Below, piece by piece: positions 46,301 through 55,200 of a stretch of 64,000 nt of DNA. This stretch comes from Toxoplasma gondii ME49 (taxonomy: Eukaryota > Apicomplexa > Conoidasida > Eucoccidiorida > Sarcocystidae). Position numbers and translations under genes: made by a program. Every line of letters starts with the position of its first letter. The stretch's first letter is position 1. The notes beneath the pieces are model-generated. The model saw nothing but the letters and a program-made list of their open reading frames with translations. It did no database searches and was not told where the DNA came from. The stretch covers positions 226,141 through 290,140 of the forward strand of contig NC_031477.1 of NCBI RefSeq assembly GCF_000006565.2, in the 5' to 3' direction.

Positions 46301-49300
46301 GTGCTGGAGGATGCCCCGAGCGTCGGTCGCAGGCGCGGCCCGGTCCAGCAGAACGACGTCCAAGTCGCTCCCCGCGGCGTCCACGTCATACGCCGTGCTC
46401 CCCGCCAGGTACAGACTCACTTCACTTCCCAAGATGTTATGGACGAAATGCACCAGCGAATTGTACAGCAGACGCTTCTCGTCCCGCGCCGAAGCCGTCG
46501 GGGTCACATGGTGCAGCAGCTGCTGCAGCAGCTGCTCGGAGAGAAGCAGAATCCGACACACTTGGTGCGGAGGCGAAGCATACGAAGAAGACGGAACTGA
46601 CCCACTCCCCAGGCCAACTGCCCCCGGAGCCGCGCCTGCACTTCCTTGCACCACAGCAACGCGCTCAGACGCCCCTGGGAGAAGAGCAGTGGAACGGGGA
46701 CAAGTCGACGCAGGAAGCGACGCAGAAGGGGGAAAAGAAGTAGGAGAGGAGAGAGAAGGAAGAGAGGAAAGCGAAGCACGAGGCGGAGGAGGAGGAGAGG
46801 GAAGACAAGCAGAAGAGGGAAGACAAGCAGAAGAGGGAAGACAAGCCGAAGAGGGAAGACAAGCCGAAGAGGGAAGACAAGCAGAAGAGGGAAGAGAAGA
46901 AGAAGAGGGAAGAGAAGGGGGAGGAACACACGAATCTTGAGAGGAGACAAAACGCCCCACAGTGCCTGAAGAGTCGGAGACACGGCGACTCGGAGGGGCG
47001 GGAGGCACCGGAGGACAGCCAGGCAACACTGGAGAAGACACCCGAGGGGAAGGAGACAGTGACGACCCGTTCCGCTCACTTCCTGCACCCACTCCGGCTG
47101 CCAAGGAGCCTTTGGTTTGGCCAGGAGCCACAGCTCCACTAGGCTGTGTTTCAGTATCCGATTGCGCCAGCGAGGCGTGTCGCTCTCCCGCGGGCTTTCT
47201 GGACGTGCCCTCTTCTTCCCCTGTGTCTTCGTCCCCCCTGTCCACCCCGATCTCCACTCGCGAAGGCCCTCCGTCTCCACTGCGTCCCGGACCTAGCCCC
47301 GACGGCACGGGAGGACCCGAGGAAGCTGAAGGCGCCGAGGTAGCGCCTGCCTCAGCAGCAAGCCGGGTGGCGCGTCCAGGGGGGAACGCAGGAAGGTTGC
47401 GTCCTGCATCCGAGAGGGCTGTCCCCTGAGAGGTGAGGAGCTGGCGCTGTAGCTGCTGGAGTTGGTGCTGGTGCCGCAGTTGGTACGATAGCTCCTGCAG
47501 CGATTTGTGAACTGCAGGAATCGGTTCTCGCTGCAAAGACGCGTTGCTGGCTCGTCTGCCAGTCCCCGGAGAAGTCCCGCGGGAGACCTGCGGACCCGCC
47601 GCGGCTGCCTCCGCGTCGGGTGCCGGGGGGACGCTCACGGGAGGCGCGGGACTCACGACGAAGGGCGCTGGCGTCGGACTCGGCTGAGGCTGGATGGGTG
47701 CGCAGCCCGCGAATGGCGCCACAGGCACCAGCGGCGCAGCAGGCCCGGGACCGCCTCCGGAGAACGCTGCAGGGACGGCGGGGGGGGACTGATCAACCGG
47801 AAAGAAGGGGAGAAAAGGCACAACGGGGTTCATCTCCACCGGGGAAAGACTCGCCCTGGGAGGCCGCGATGCAGCCAGGGTCGCCTGGTGCAGAGAAGGT
47901 TCAACAGGCACCAGGAGCTGCTGGGGAGCCACCGGGACGGTTTGGGGGGGCGAGGCAACGCCGGGGCGGAGATGCGGCGCCGTCGCCTGCAGAAAGAGCT
48001 GCTGTTGCTGAAGAAGAATCTGAGGGGGCAGGCCCACAAACGGCGGCGGCCTCGGACTCGGCCCCCGCTCCGGAGACAGTTTCTGTGGAAATGGAAATTG
48101 CTGAGGAGACACGCCGTGAACTGGAGGCGTGGGCGCCTGCGCCGCGACCTCGCTGGGGCCGATCCGCGCGCCCGCATCGCCCACGGGGGGCGGGTAGACC
48201 GGGGCCGTCCGGGGGGATGCGCCGGTCGGGCTCGGAGACAAACCCGCGACCGCGGCCCTGCCGGGTGTCTCTGAGATTGCTTTGGGCTCCCTGGGCCCGC
48301 GTGCGGTGCGCAAAGGCGACTGGGCTTTGCCTGGGGGTGAAGACGACCCTCCGAGCCGCGGCGGAAGCGCAGCGTCGCAGGCTGGAGACGTTCCAGGGGA
48401 GCTACTCCCTGGGATGGGGTACGCGGGGAAGACCGTGGGATGAAGAGGCGAGCGGCACTCCCCCAACGAGTGCCTCTGGCCCTCTTGGCAGCGACGCCGT
48501 CTCTCGCGTTCCCGCGTCGAACCCATCCTCCGCCGACCTCCACTCTCGTCGCCAGAGAACTGAGACGGAGAGGAAACGGACTCGTCACCGCTAGTTGCTT
48601 GAAAGCTGCAGCGCTTCGTCTGCGGGGAGGGACTCACTTCTAGCCGGCCATCGTCCGAGGTGCGCGCACCCGGGCAAAAGGACCGCCGGTGCGGCTCCGA
48701 GACAATCGACGCCAGAGACAGGCGCCGCGACCCCAAGTTGGGCTCCAAGCCCGACCCCTCCGGAGACAGCGCCCCAGCAGGGACCTGCGCCCTGGCCCTG
48801 GAGGGCCGCGGGGCCCGCGCCTCGGAGACTGGCAATCGGAGACTCTCTGGAGCTGCACCGGGACAACTGTCGTTCGCCGTCGCCCGCATAACAGGACTCC
48901 TGCACTCAGAGTGTGGCATGTCGGGATCGTTCGACTCAAGCTGCACCTGTCTCTTCTCTTCTCGCGTGCAAGTCACGCCCGAAAGCTCCGACTCTGTCTG
49001 AGCGCCGAGAGGGCTTTCCTCGTCCTGTGGAGACCCCGTCACCAAATCCGCCTCTGCTTGCTCGAAGCCTCGAGAAGCGCAAGAAGTCCCGGCACTCCGG
49101 TCGCTCTCCAACGTCCTCCATTCGCCTTCCCTGCCCACTTGTTCCCTTGCAGGCCGTTCGGCTGCCTCGCGAATGGCTCCCGAGGCTTCTCCGCGCGTTC
49201 CAGCTTCTTCCTCTCTCCCCCAGCCTTCACGGTCGTCGTCGACCTCGCCTCGCGCCGCGTCGCTGTCTTCTTCGCCTCGTCCCGCCTCACTTAAGTCCTC

Positions 49301-52210
49301 TCGAGAGGCATGCGATGAAGGCCCAGGCTCGACTGCGTCCGTAGCCAGTGCAGAGCCTCGACTCAGGCCTCGCTCTCCGTCCGCCTCCTCGCGTTCTCCG
49401 CCGCGAACCACGCCCTCGGAGGCCCTCAGAACTGCCTCTGCGAACGGCCTCAGATCCGGCTCGAGCAGGCGGCTGCCCCGCGCACTATGGAACTCAGCCA
49501 AGTCGTCGCCGCCAGCACCAGGCTCGCCCTCCCGCAAGCAACTGGAGGCCTCTGCCCCCGCGCCCGCGGGCTCGCCGCCGTCCACAGTGAGGGCCTCCCT
49601 CGGCGTGTGAAAGGACGAGGTCGGCGCTGACGCCAGCTGACCGTCGCACTGCGAAGCGGACGCCAGCAACACCTGACTGGCCTCCGGGGAGTAGAACGAG
49701 TCCTGGGCGCCGCCGCGACCTCCCGCCGTTGCAAACTCTCCAGGCTCGCGCCTCGACGCAGGCGCCGGGACCCCACGGCCGAGCGGCGGGGCCTGCGGGC
49801 TCGCGCGAGATTCGGATGGCCCTCCGGAGTCCGCGAAGGAGTCTCGAGCTTCCACAGGAGTCCAGGAACAGCTGAACGAAGTTGCAGGCTCGTCGCCGCC
49901 ACCTGAAGCCCACTGGGACGCGGCGCGAGGAGAAGAAAACGAGACAGGACAATTTTCTGCAGACAGAAACCTGCCTTCCTGCTTCAAATTCTCCTCCTGG
50001 ACCGCAAAACTGAACCGGGACTCCTCGCTCGCCCTCTCGCCCCCCAAGGAAGGCACGAGGCTTGCGGGTTCCTCTTCTTTCTTCGACTCGCTGGAAGTTG
50101 GACTGCTTTCAAGGAGACGCTTTTCTCCAGAACGACGGCGAGACGCATGCTCACTCTTTTCACATGCGTCTCCACAGGCTCGCTTCGGCTCTGCCTCTGT
50201 CCCGGTATCTCCTTCCCAGCTTCCTTGACTAACTGAATGTGCGCTTTCATGCGACGACGCAGCGTCCCCGTGGGGCTCCGCCTCCGCTTCTGTTATGTCT
50301 CCTCGCTCTTCCTCGCTTCCCCGTCCCCTGCCTGGTTGCTGTCGCAGCCGGGCACAAGGAAAGGAGACAGCAAACGGCAGCTCGAAGGGCGCTTGTTCTC
50401 TCTGCTCCCCTTCTCTGTTGTCCACAGGCGAATCACACGCCACAGGTCTCGCACAAGTCACCTCGCTGTCTCCTGACGCCCTTCCAGTCTCTCTCGAGAC
50501 CCGCTTCACGGAACCTGGGCTCCCGGGGGAAGAGCCGGAAGGAGTTGAAATTCGAGCAGAGACTGCATGCGACTGAGCTGCATCACCACCCCTATGTCTA
50601 CCGTCCCCTCCCTCCTCGGCTACATGGTGCGTGTGCACAGAGGCAACTCCAAGATCTGGACGACATTGGGGACTTGATACATGCGACAGAACGGGGGTTC
50701 TAGTCCCCATACCGCGGAGCTCCTCATTTTCCGTTCCAAACTTTCTGCCCAGACTCTGAGTCCAAGAAGCGACACCATCTCTCTCCCTATCCGTTCCACT
50801 TGGAAGCGAAGAGGTTGTTTCTTCGCTTCCCTTTTCGCCTCGATCCTCGGGTGGCCTCGACAGTCTAGGGGAAGCATCCACGTTCGCGGGAGAAGCCGCT
50901 GGAGAAACTGAAGGAAGAGACTCTCCACTCTGTCGACTGGCTCCCTCCCGTCTGTCCCTTCGCTGCTCTCTCGGAAAGGAGTCCTCTCCCGCTCGCGTTG
51001 CTTGCAACTCGTCTCCCAGCTCGGAAGTGGACGCATCGTCTCCGCGCCGAGGCCTTCCTCCGCTCGCCGAAGGCTCAGCAAGCGTGGAACGAGGCGGCGA
51101 GGCGGGGGCCGAAAACGACGAGAGACTCGAAGAAGAAAGGAGAGGCGGCAAGGGAGAGAGAGGATCGGAAGGCGCCTGCGGCGAGGAAGAAAAGGAAGAG
51201 CCAGACAGAGCTGAAGACGAGGGAAACAAAGCGGCAGGCAGAGAAGCACTGCAAATGGACGCCGGACAAGTCGAAGAAGGCGAAGTGTGTTCGAGCCCGG
51301 GGGAGACAGACAGTGTGGACAGCAGATTTGAGTCTCCACGCACCTGCCTCGAAGAGGAAAGAGAAGAAGATCCGACAGGAAAACTCTGCTTTTCCTGTTG
51401 AGCTCTCCTCCCCGGAGACGCGTGCTGGTCTTTGGTCGGACTCAGCTCTCTGCTGCCTCGAGGAGAGCGTTCAGAAACGGAAGAAACGGCGACAGGCGTC
51501 AGCGAAGAAAAGGGAGACGAGCTTCTTACGTCCTGCTCTGCGGGAGAGGCCTCCATTGTGCCTCGTGTGGCTGGCCACTGCCGCTCGGCCGGACAAACAA
51601 CAGACAAGCGAGACGAAGAAGAAGACGAAGGAGCAAAAGAAGACGGCCAAAGAGACGGAGACAAAGAAGACGGAGACAAAGACGAAAGGTCAGAAGATCG
51701 GCGTGAACAGGATGCACTCGCCTGAGAGCCTGCGGGAGATTGCTCGCGAGGTGACCTCCGTTTTTCAACAGTTCCATGGGGAGACGCCACAGACGAAGAG
51801 GCATCTTTCGTCTGGAGGCTGGGCGTCAGGGAGACTCCTTCGGTGACTGATGCACCCGAGGGCGTCCCTGACGGCCAGAGAGGCTGCAGAGCTCCTGCGT
51901 CTGGCTCTCCCCATTGCTCTGCTCCACTCGCGCGTCTGTCTCCGGTGTCTCCGCACACGTCCCCCGCCTCGCTGCCTCGCGACAGACGGCCCGGCGAGAC
52001 GGCGGGAGAAGACGAGGGGGCGGACTCAGGATCTTCTGCCTTCTCTGCGTCCGCGCCTCTCCGCGCGCTCGGCTCTGTGCCATGAGAGAGAGAACTGGGC
52101 GAGAAGCATAACCGCACCGGATCGCTGGAAGTCGACAGAGCAGGGGAGGCAGAGTGGGGGGAGGCGCAACTTGCAGCGTCAGCTGCTCCAGAGGAGGAGC
52201 CCTCGAACAT
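37307..52210 (-). CDS. giant protein with a non-canonical poly(A) polymerase / terminal uridylyltransferase domain
   Basis: One uninterrupted frame of 4,967 codons. Most of it is Ser/Pro/Gly/Gln/Glu-rich low-complexity sequence. The folded part lies at residues about 1,905-2,090: a helix-rich start (LLYNSLVHFVHNIL), then the nucleotidyltransferase signature LAGSTAYDVDAAGSDLDVV with the GS motif and the two metal-binding Asp (DLD). The third Asp is in CDISVN, 75-80 residues later. Then comes RLLKVWVRNRKLP...GGLPSIVWMILAVY, matching the central/PAP-associated helices of the TUTase/GLD-2/Trf4 class, where the G-G-[LI]-S/P motif binds the nucleotide base. Such enzymes add A or U to RNA 3' ends. 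Further ordered patches (to about residue 2,900) may be the rest of the PAP-associated region, broken by long inserts. Gln-rich runs near residues 1,410 and 3,310 could mediate self-association. It carries an 18-bp tandem repeat (46796-46898). The start at 52210 is the first ATG in frame, with G at -3; a later start is possible. Introns removing low-complexity inserts cannot be excluded. Confidence 0.82.
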   Translation of the reverse strand: MFEGSSSGAADAASCASPHSASPALSTSSDPVRLCFSPSSLSHGTEPSARRGADAEKAEDPESAPSSSPAVSPGRLSRGSEAGDVCGDTGDRRASGAEQWGEPDAGALQPLWPSGTPSGASVTEGVSLTPSLQTKDASSSVASPHGTVEKRRSPREQSPAGSQASASCSRRSSDLSSLSPSSLSPSLWPSSFAPSSSSSSRLSVVCPAERQWPATRGTMEASPAEQDVRSSSPFSSLTPVAVSSVSERSPRGSRELSPTKDQHASPGRRAQQEKQSFPVGSSSLSSSRQVRGDSNLLSTLSVSPGLEHTSPSSTCPASICSASLPAALFPSSSALSGSSFSSSPQAPSDPLSPLPPLLSSSSLSSFSAPASPPRSTLAEPSASGGRPRRGDDASTSELGDELQATRAGEDSFPREQRRDRREGASRQSGESLPSVSPAASPANVDASPRLSRPPEDRGEKGSEETTSSLPSGTDRERDGVASWTQSLGRKFGTENEELRGMGTRTPVLSHVSSPQCRPDLGVASVHTHHVAEEGGDGRHRGGDAAQSHAVSARISTPSGSSPGSPGSVKRVSRETGRASGDSEVTCARPVACDSPVDNREGEQREQAPFELPFAVSFPCARLRQQPGRGRGSEEERGDITEAEAEPHGDAASSHESAHSVSQGSWEGDTGTEAEPKRACGDACEKSEHASRRRSGEKRLLESSPTSSESKKEEEPASLVPSLGGERASEESRFSFAVQEENLKQEGRFLSAENCPVSFSSPRAASQWASGGGDEPATSFSCSWTPVEARDSFADSGGPSESRASPQAPPLGRGVPAPASRREPGEFATAGGRGGAQDSFYSPEASQVLLASASQCDGQLASAPTSSFHTPREALTVDGGEPAGAGAEASSCLREGEPGAGGDDLAEFHSARGSRLLEPDLRPFAEAVLRASEGVVRGGEREEADGERGLSRGSALATDAVEPGPSSHASREDLSEAGRGEEDSDAARGEVDDDREGWGREEEAGTRGEASGAIREAAERPAREQVGREGEWRTLESDRSAGTSCASRGFEQAEADLVTGSPQDEESPLGAQTESELSGVTCTREEKRQVQLESNDPDMPHSECRSPVMRATANDSCPGAAPESLRLPVSEARAPRPSRARAQVPAGALSPEGSGLEPNLGSRRLSLASIVSEPHRRSFCPGARTSDDGRLEVSPSPQTKRCSFQATSGDESVSSPSQFSGDESGGRRRMGSTRERERRRRCQEGQRHSLGECRSPLHPTVFPAYPIPGSSSPGTSPACDAALPPRLGGSSSPPGKAQSPLRTARGPREPKAISETPGRAAVAGLSPSPTGASPRTAPVYPPPVGDAGARIGPSEVAAQAPTPPVHGVSPQQFPFPQKLSPERGPSPRPPPFVGLPPQILLQQQQLFLQATAPHLRPGVASPPQTVPVAPQQLLVPVEPSLHQATLAASRPPRASLSPVEMNPVVPFLPFFPVDQSPPAVPAAFSGGGPGPAAPLVPVAPFAGCAPIQPQPSPTPAPFVVSPAPPVSVPPAPDAEAAAAGPQVSRGTSPGTGRRASNASLQREPIPAVHKSLQELSYQLRHQHQLQQLQRQLLTSQGTALSDAGRNLPAFPPGRATRLAAEAGATSAPSASSGPPVPSGLGPGRSGDGGPSRVEIGVDRGDEDTGEEEGTSRKPAGERHASLAQSDTETQPSGAVAPGQTKGSLAAGVGAGSERNGSSLSPSPRVSSPVLPGCPPVPPAPPSRRVSDSSGTVGRFVSSQDSCVPPPSLPSSSSLPSSACLPSSACLPSSACLPSSACLPSSACLPSPPPPPRASLSSLPSLSSPTSFPPSASLPASTCPRSTALLPGASERVAVVQGSAGAAPGAVGLGSGSVPSSSYASPPHQVCRILLLSEQLLQQLLHHVTPTASARDEKRLLYNSLVHFVHNILGSEVSLYLAGSTAYDVDAAGSDLDVVLLDRAAPATDARGILQHLRSMIEAVQQQLAHAGESALGSDWPLRTVHLQLVDSARVPILTLRTPDASVVCDISVNTSNSIWHSEFFSFVLQQRPQLRPLMRLLKVWVRNRKLPTMKEGGLPSIVWMILAVYFCHGGQRNSQSRGSDQSGERSGPDEAGPLDMRETGEEMKCAGAQPRAAQDSPETDFLRGEKKADSTGWGASAHLVSPLGFLAPMVGLPAPILPSFFPLLLSLLQFFAHLRNRSCLSQSIFICCSPSGAAGTPGAFPRPLLAAPGEERGLRHQAPAPAGFPHEHQALASSAILLGAGPTNAKAAASACSPLSLGASSSPLLVSSVPKPRSEAAQRIISSFCHGGVWDDLLSVYDYPRTNAAYLHSVGPGGSSFAVQGTPGGSAGAAGGAGTGGGPDGEPAIDLAAKVSSATWLVYLYELGRAAHLLNSFLKAVHRFHLLLQILHSQAANQHLQNQLEHLRTLQGDAAGAPGRETLSTEGETGGPTKAREEGESGLSEKRRQADGGASSGEAEKRSEKKSETDSPVSQPVTEKGNASARKAEEKMKPGAGAGGGPGTPGSPPTFPFTQGLQLFRRDLLMGVAAIFDEISDDRYVLPATYEEATEEADATPDEDGDLLASFLGADANGGRPGEGLESASAVSGTGQPEKKVEAAVSGASNSSIHASASAAPTTGCLSRLLPCKDLSVLADAVRVSLMRPATLTSKVWLLAVLEGRLCVIESSKTCQEGGWWSTQFLSRRDVRSTLHGRLYLLVGLQPLQRYLLACQRRARLEGRQSSNAPAETSPATQGTAQEMKAEKEEVNTETGDSSVEGESGVKATLKKGAAHAEDKAGDEEKTKATGRKEKEGKDLDGDVLSSTDAVFPLSYVQDKNEPKACTLEAEAAKSPSTADPEDEVSSFFSLEGHYPALLVPVNLETLSPPVLFSPCNFVTRLTVLQCGVPASLARPLVSLFPSLGLAAQAKGAKARGLSLRVLPSWEMARVSTLHRIAMTSPWFYTVAPRHQTQLHAGMRAPLQPTVARCRHCGVSGVTAVGGLLDQAEKELREAIHNFAEARLTGGPSDASARASEISQPGPSGSTDADQGNENEREKEIHREETRTLAAVAALTIAAERLETSSRAGGTGETTAGAGPVPPSGGPTWEERREGDRGKEGNCEKGLVRLGPRSAQAPGPPPGNAGDASGRPGAATPVPPGASGSPAWARPAPPVQVSVPPSPPYDSTSSAPPVPGFGAGLGASSPGSSLTLAGKKGPVQNSATAAPVPCPPSGLHPVSPSAPQLPLLVSPAQLGSEAAHAGQPAPHAGPGRGPPVSPVAAPAGIVPAPHLLSQPSLCQTPGVSTHPPHPPVVLLMPVTPQQLLIQHQQQLLHQQMLQQHYIQQQLAHVAAVAALNGAGPPGGAEALPPRVEHAPVVRPPQPGMPTGLMGPGPGSGSGAGPSAGVGEPGGVGSQPLEDANLAGVPRQPHPEKSLEKTPHAGCYYGTPQPGLGRSESGGGRGPRGAGPSTGSAGASRRASQQHAPPNDESSGVGLPASGPLNPVWGPGAGSGSTGRGPMGLHAGAEGHRPGFRTRSTASSGSPHGGRRANGDGALSRWGTVDERGPAGCPQEPHASRQVDLRVVHVQEAREGNSGRRSRDAGCPPVSPVSEVEGDTPGGSTNWGERSGDNGRRAPLEASNHRRSTGDLAWGSINVSGLGASSGFEGGHRGDRERRGKGSGGSGRERFPSVSSSSATPALPVTDNGMPSASNQDPPAASGETRVDRLDDFLGRAGPEGGDKSGTRSEAPPSCGRHSSSVSPSVSAGPGGLERANKSRVVGEDETASGKPAADITGSASSLAGASSTESQGDFQATLSHAQTSSSSSHLLTPAGSSGGAVSLHHCVGRVSPFASPLCLSGAAPPLRAHQAGPHAFLSPKTDARETAIGSRSEEGRDGRQATLQASVAPSQTPCVSNVGEEERREDWGKNGRHETGQEASTSAQAPGLAEAPRAGRSSSRQLSASPERMFSNGGEAPSFLTEAPNAASRKASDESFHRAVPRPPEAARRTQRSARRDSGDSGALKREEEENGRLSPVYGRPHRDNGDGPGGYGDSGRERRIEKGMARPLEGGVRLASPASSPSQSSPSHSSPPPVDASAGSLSPASPSEALQRTDGPRPRTCGGEVVSRAPEEGEKKRLRERLNDELAVRREASPDRGDPPCVPEDRERRTRALSPAPEGAALSLRFVGERDETRSPQGPSSPSSKDTPTASTPSLSESGAQGGPAAADSTSSTSSRRLARERIPLKHRAEKLLYVPGALRRQKLLGQQGVEVPSCGPSTGSASSIGQSLSDSPGETGRDTGLAVPPLSPASSLQSCSSGGPPSSGDRERGSLASSCAGCHPHASPYSGGRDSRRALGSTATPASYGSPRASSYLEGAATSPGMSSVPSPRYPASRHESHVPSAVTGLFGYYAARSGSACSRGSSRDSSEGRGGGSVASGSGPASYGAGRSASYLKGAGRDPSANRERFAYRGDRHGDSDEGRKMHTGEKVGGRGPLASQGIFAYSGASAFTSSVSGQQRFAPYGRANGTSGAASGGYSRHREAAEEDQRSNYRTSEVSQGGPRSSTSWGSGRGDMGAGASYSGYTPSHESFMSPKEALRTRHRVVEEVHWRLAHNARKLLQDSAHGSSNLQGQPFSGSPAASLGSEPHPAPSTACSGHSVHSGGGYLASQKACSSPSYSFAEGHRKAPWLTFSAPAAVGPGASLESLQSPTPGSLRGGDEDTPRSRGDASTAYASPRDRVCMRGSSPLLDRSENDSDLLPAGRRGSGHEAHLFAASQFFRRGETSRNSGYPGPLSRTTSGGALGPSTHRRPTFSLSHGASPPFHASVSTPASQGSGAPGARHQGRATCGVGGGSFASYGSQESQASGSSLASGSSRMSKNGQARLLHAALNCAVGRSDNSVSSLFASSTHGREGGPFSSRNSEAGRPGGRSFPGATGGDRRLDTLGAATGLESPSFGAGRESSATSGSDEDMSGERRGR
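46796..46898 (-). repeat. 18-bp tandem repeat inside the giant coding frame
   Basis: About five and a half copies of an 18-bp unit (on the + strand GAAGACAAGCAGAAGAGG with few changes) preserve the frame and encode repeated SSACLP hexapeptides on the minus strand. The unit is a multiple of three, so copy number can vary without breaking the protein. It lies about 250 bp upstream (5') of the nucleotidyltransferase signature region. Confidence 0.85.
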
Positions 52211-55200
52211 CGCTCTCCAACATCCGCGTTAGACGGTCTATGGCTCGCTTCAACCTCTTCTCGATCTGTGCGTCCTTCACGTACGCTCTCTGTGCGGAGG
52301 CCAGCGTCGCGCCTTCTCGAACTTCGCCACAGACGGACTCGGGACCCCGAGTCCCGCAGTAACTTTTTCCTGTCCTTCCTTTGGTACAGAAGGCGGAGAC
52401 AGCGACTGCGAAGAGCCTTCAGACACACAGGCGGAGCAAATGGGCGGCGACGGAGCGCAAAAGACGCGACGCCCCCCTCGGCTGCACACAGCAGAGTCCA
52501 CGCGCGAAGAGGCAAGACGATCAGACAGACCGACGAGGCCACCCTCGCGGGAGTCTCCTCTTTTTTGGAGGCAAATCCTGACTCCGTTTCGAAGACTGCG
52601 GTTCAGAGTGGACAGAGAGAGGTGAACGGCGGGGGCCCTACGGAAGAAGAAAGCCTGCAGAAGAGGACGACGGTCGCTCTATATTCGGACTGAAGAAGAG
52701 TCGAGAGAGCGGCGTTCCGAGTCGGGAGATTCTCCAGAGACGTTTTTTTGATTTTTCAAATGGAAAGGGTGACGGCGAGGACGAAGAACACTCTATGGCG
52801 GCTCCGGTCTTTTTCACGGCGCGACGCAGGTGTATTTCCACATCCGCGAGGAACTTTCTCACTGACGAAGCGAGACGATTCTACCTTTTTGGTACGGAGA
52901 CGTCGGGCAGAAAACGGACTCAGAAGGCCTGAGAACAGGCGAGGTTCTCGTACGTTCACTCGGCCGAAGCCAGTCGCGCGAAACTGCAAACTTCGTGATT
53001 CTTCGTTGGAAACTACACACGGCCGAGGCTCCACAGAAGTCGACGCCAGCTGTGAAGCGAGCGTTGCGCGTTTAGACCCTCCCATGTCAAGAGAGGGCTC
53101 TAGACAGGAACGGCTCTTTGCATCTCGACGCAGACGTCTTCTCGCAGACACGAAGACGATTGGCCGTCGAAGGTTGAACCTGCAGCAAACAAAGAACGGC
53201 AAGTTCCCACATGCACCAACAAATCAAGCCCGATAAGTATGTAGCACGGACACAGCAGAAACGACACCACCGGCGCCGCCTCGGAAATCATCGCTTGAAG
53301 AGGTCCGGGGACAACAGAATCACCCGGTCTACTACCTTGTAGAAAACGCAGGACAGTCCGTCATGTTTTGCCGAAACGCCATCTCAACAGCCAGTCTACG
53401 CATGCTCGTGGCGCTGTGCGCCGGCCTCTGGACAAGCCTAGTCTCTGACGGGCGTTTCGTTTATTTCTGGCGCGCGAGCTGTCTGAAGGAAACTCATCTC
53501 GGCGCGAATTAAAGCGACCTATCTCCACGTCACCGGGATGTCAACACACAAAACATAGTGAAAACCTTCAGGGAGAGACTTCAGCTGGGACGAGCAGTAG
53601 GCAGGCGCTGTCAGTGGACGCACTTGGACAGGAAACCCCCAAGACGGTCGCGAAAAAACGGGGAGGCAAAGGAGGACAACACGGCAGCTCATGTCCCTCG
53701 CGTGGAGCACGAGAGCAGACTCAAGCGGAGAAGGAAGTTGAACGAGACGAGCGGAGAGAGGCGGCTCGTTTCCAAACAAGGCGTAGACACACTCTGTGCA
53801 TCGGCGACAGGAAAGTTCTCACGACAAAAGATGCAGAATCACTTCGAAGCAGCTTCAGAAAGGAAGAGACGCAGAGGTGCAAAATGTGAGACTTGACCTG
53901 CCCGGTGTCAAGGTGCGAGAAAGTGCATGAGGCGAGGTTCACGAAGTGGTGGCGGCTCACTTCACAGAGCGGCAGAAACCGCAGGAAAATTGGACACGAG
54001 TCAAAGGCAAGAAAAATCAATGGAAGAGATCGCGTCGACAAAGACGAGACAACTTCATTACGCTTCGGGTCGTCCAGCCACACACATATTTTTAAAGGCG
54101 GCGCACAGCCGAGAGACAGACACCAACAACGAGTTCGTTGAGGCAAGGAATTCCGTCGCGTGGACATGCACCGCAAGAAAAGTTGAGGAAATGCGTTGTT
54201 GTCCGCGATACTGTGGAGTGAACAGATGGAGCACGCACGATGTGCGGTGACGACATCTTTCTCCCCGGCGCGGATTCGAGGAAGCTGAGCGACGCAAGCG
54301 CCTAAATGTCTCAAAGTCACGGACTTACCAGATACAACAGAGCAAGGCTCCCACGAAGTCGAAGTGAGGCGACAGAAAACGGATGTGAACGATCTCGAAG
54401 CTGCCTCCAGTCGCGAACGCGACACTGCGGCAGGAGACGTCGACCGGGAAAGCATTCACCCTTGAAAGAAAAAAACCTTCATTCTTGGAAGGGGCAGAAA
54501 ACCGGGACGCGGACACTACTCATTCCCTCGATCCGCGTAGAAAATGTTTGTTCTCCCTTTTCCTCCACTCTCTGCGGTTTTTCTTTTGGGGCAGATGGAG
54601 AGCGAAAGGAGCCTCTCGGGGAAGTGGGCGTCACGCGTTTTTGGAACGGTAATAAGTCGGGGTACAGGCGACGTTCGCAGCTCCCGAAGGCGGCGAATCA
54701 CGGGGAAAGGCAGAAAAGGAGGCGTTGGAGTTCGTTGCCGTGCCGAAAGTCCCAACAACCCGGTCGCCAAACAGACTGAAGGCAGACAGCTCCAGAAAAA
54801 GTGTCAGCGCCTGCCGCGCGAGGACGCGCCGAGAAAATCCAACACACGCCAGAGAGAGGAGGCTGCAGTGCAAAACCAGTCACGAAGTTTTGGCCGCTCA
54901 AGCAAAGACACAGAAAAGACCGGCAAATCGGATCGCTGAACTCGTGAAAAGACCCCCGTATTCGTCGGGAACAACTCGCGCTCTCTCCTTGCGTCTGTCT
55001 GTCCTTGTCTCTACACACTTTTCCTCAAAACGTGTGCTCTCGGGACCTCTTCCCTGCGCGCACGCAGCGAGCACGTCGAACCACGTGTCCACATTTTCTC
55101 TATCCGCATGCAGTTCACGTTTTGCCGTCTTTTTTCGGTTGCCCGCTGTGGCCCCCCGTCATCTGGCCGCCAGAACGCGGGAACACCCGGAGAGAAGCAC

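Noticed and set aside
37385..52362. Many ORFs of 100-456 codons on both strands inside the giant frame
   Set aside because: They are shadows of the 4,967-codon frame caused by its GC-rich, Ser/Arg/Pro-biased composition. None carries a domain.
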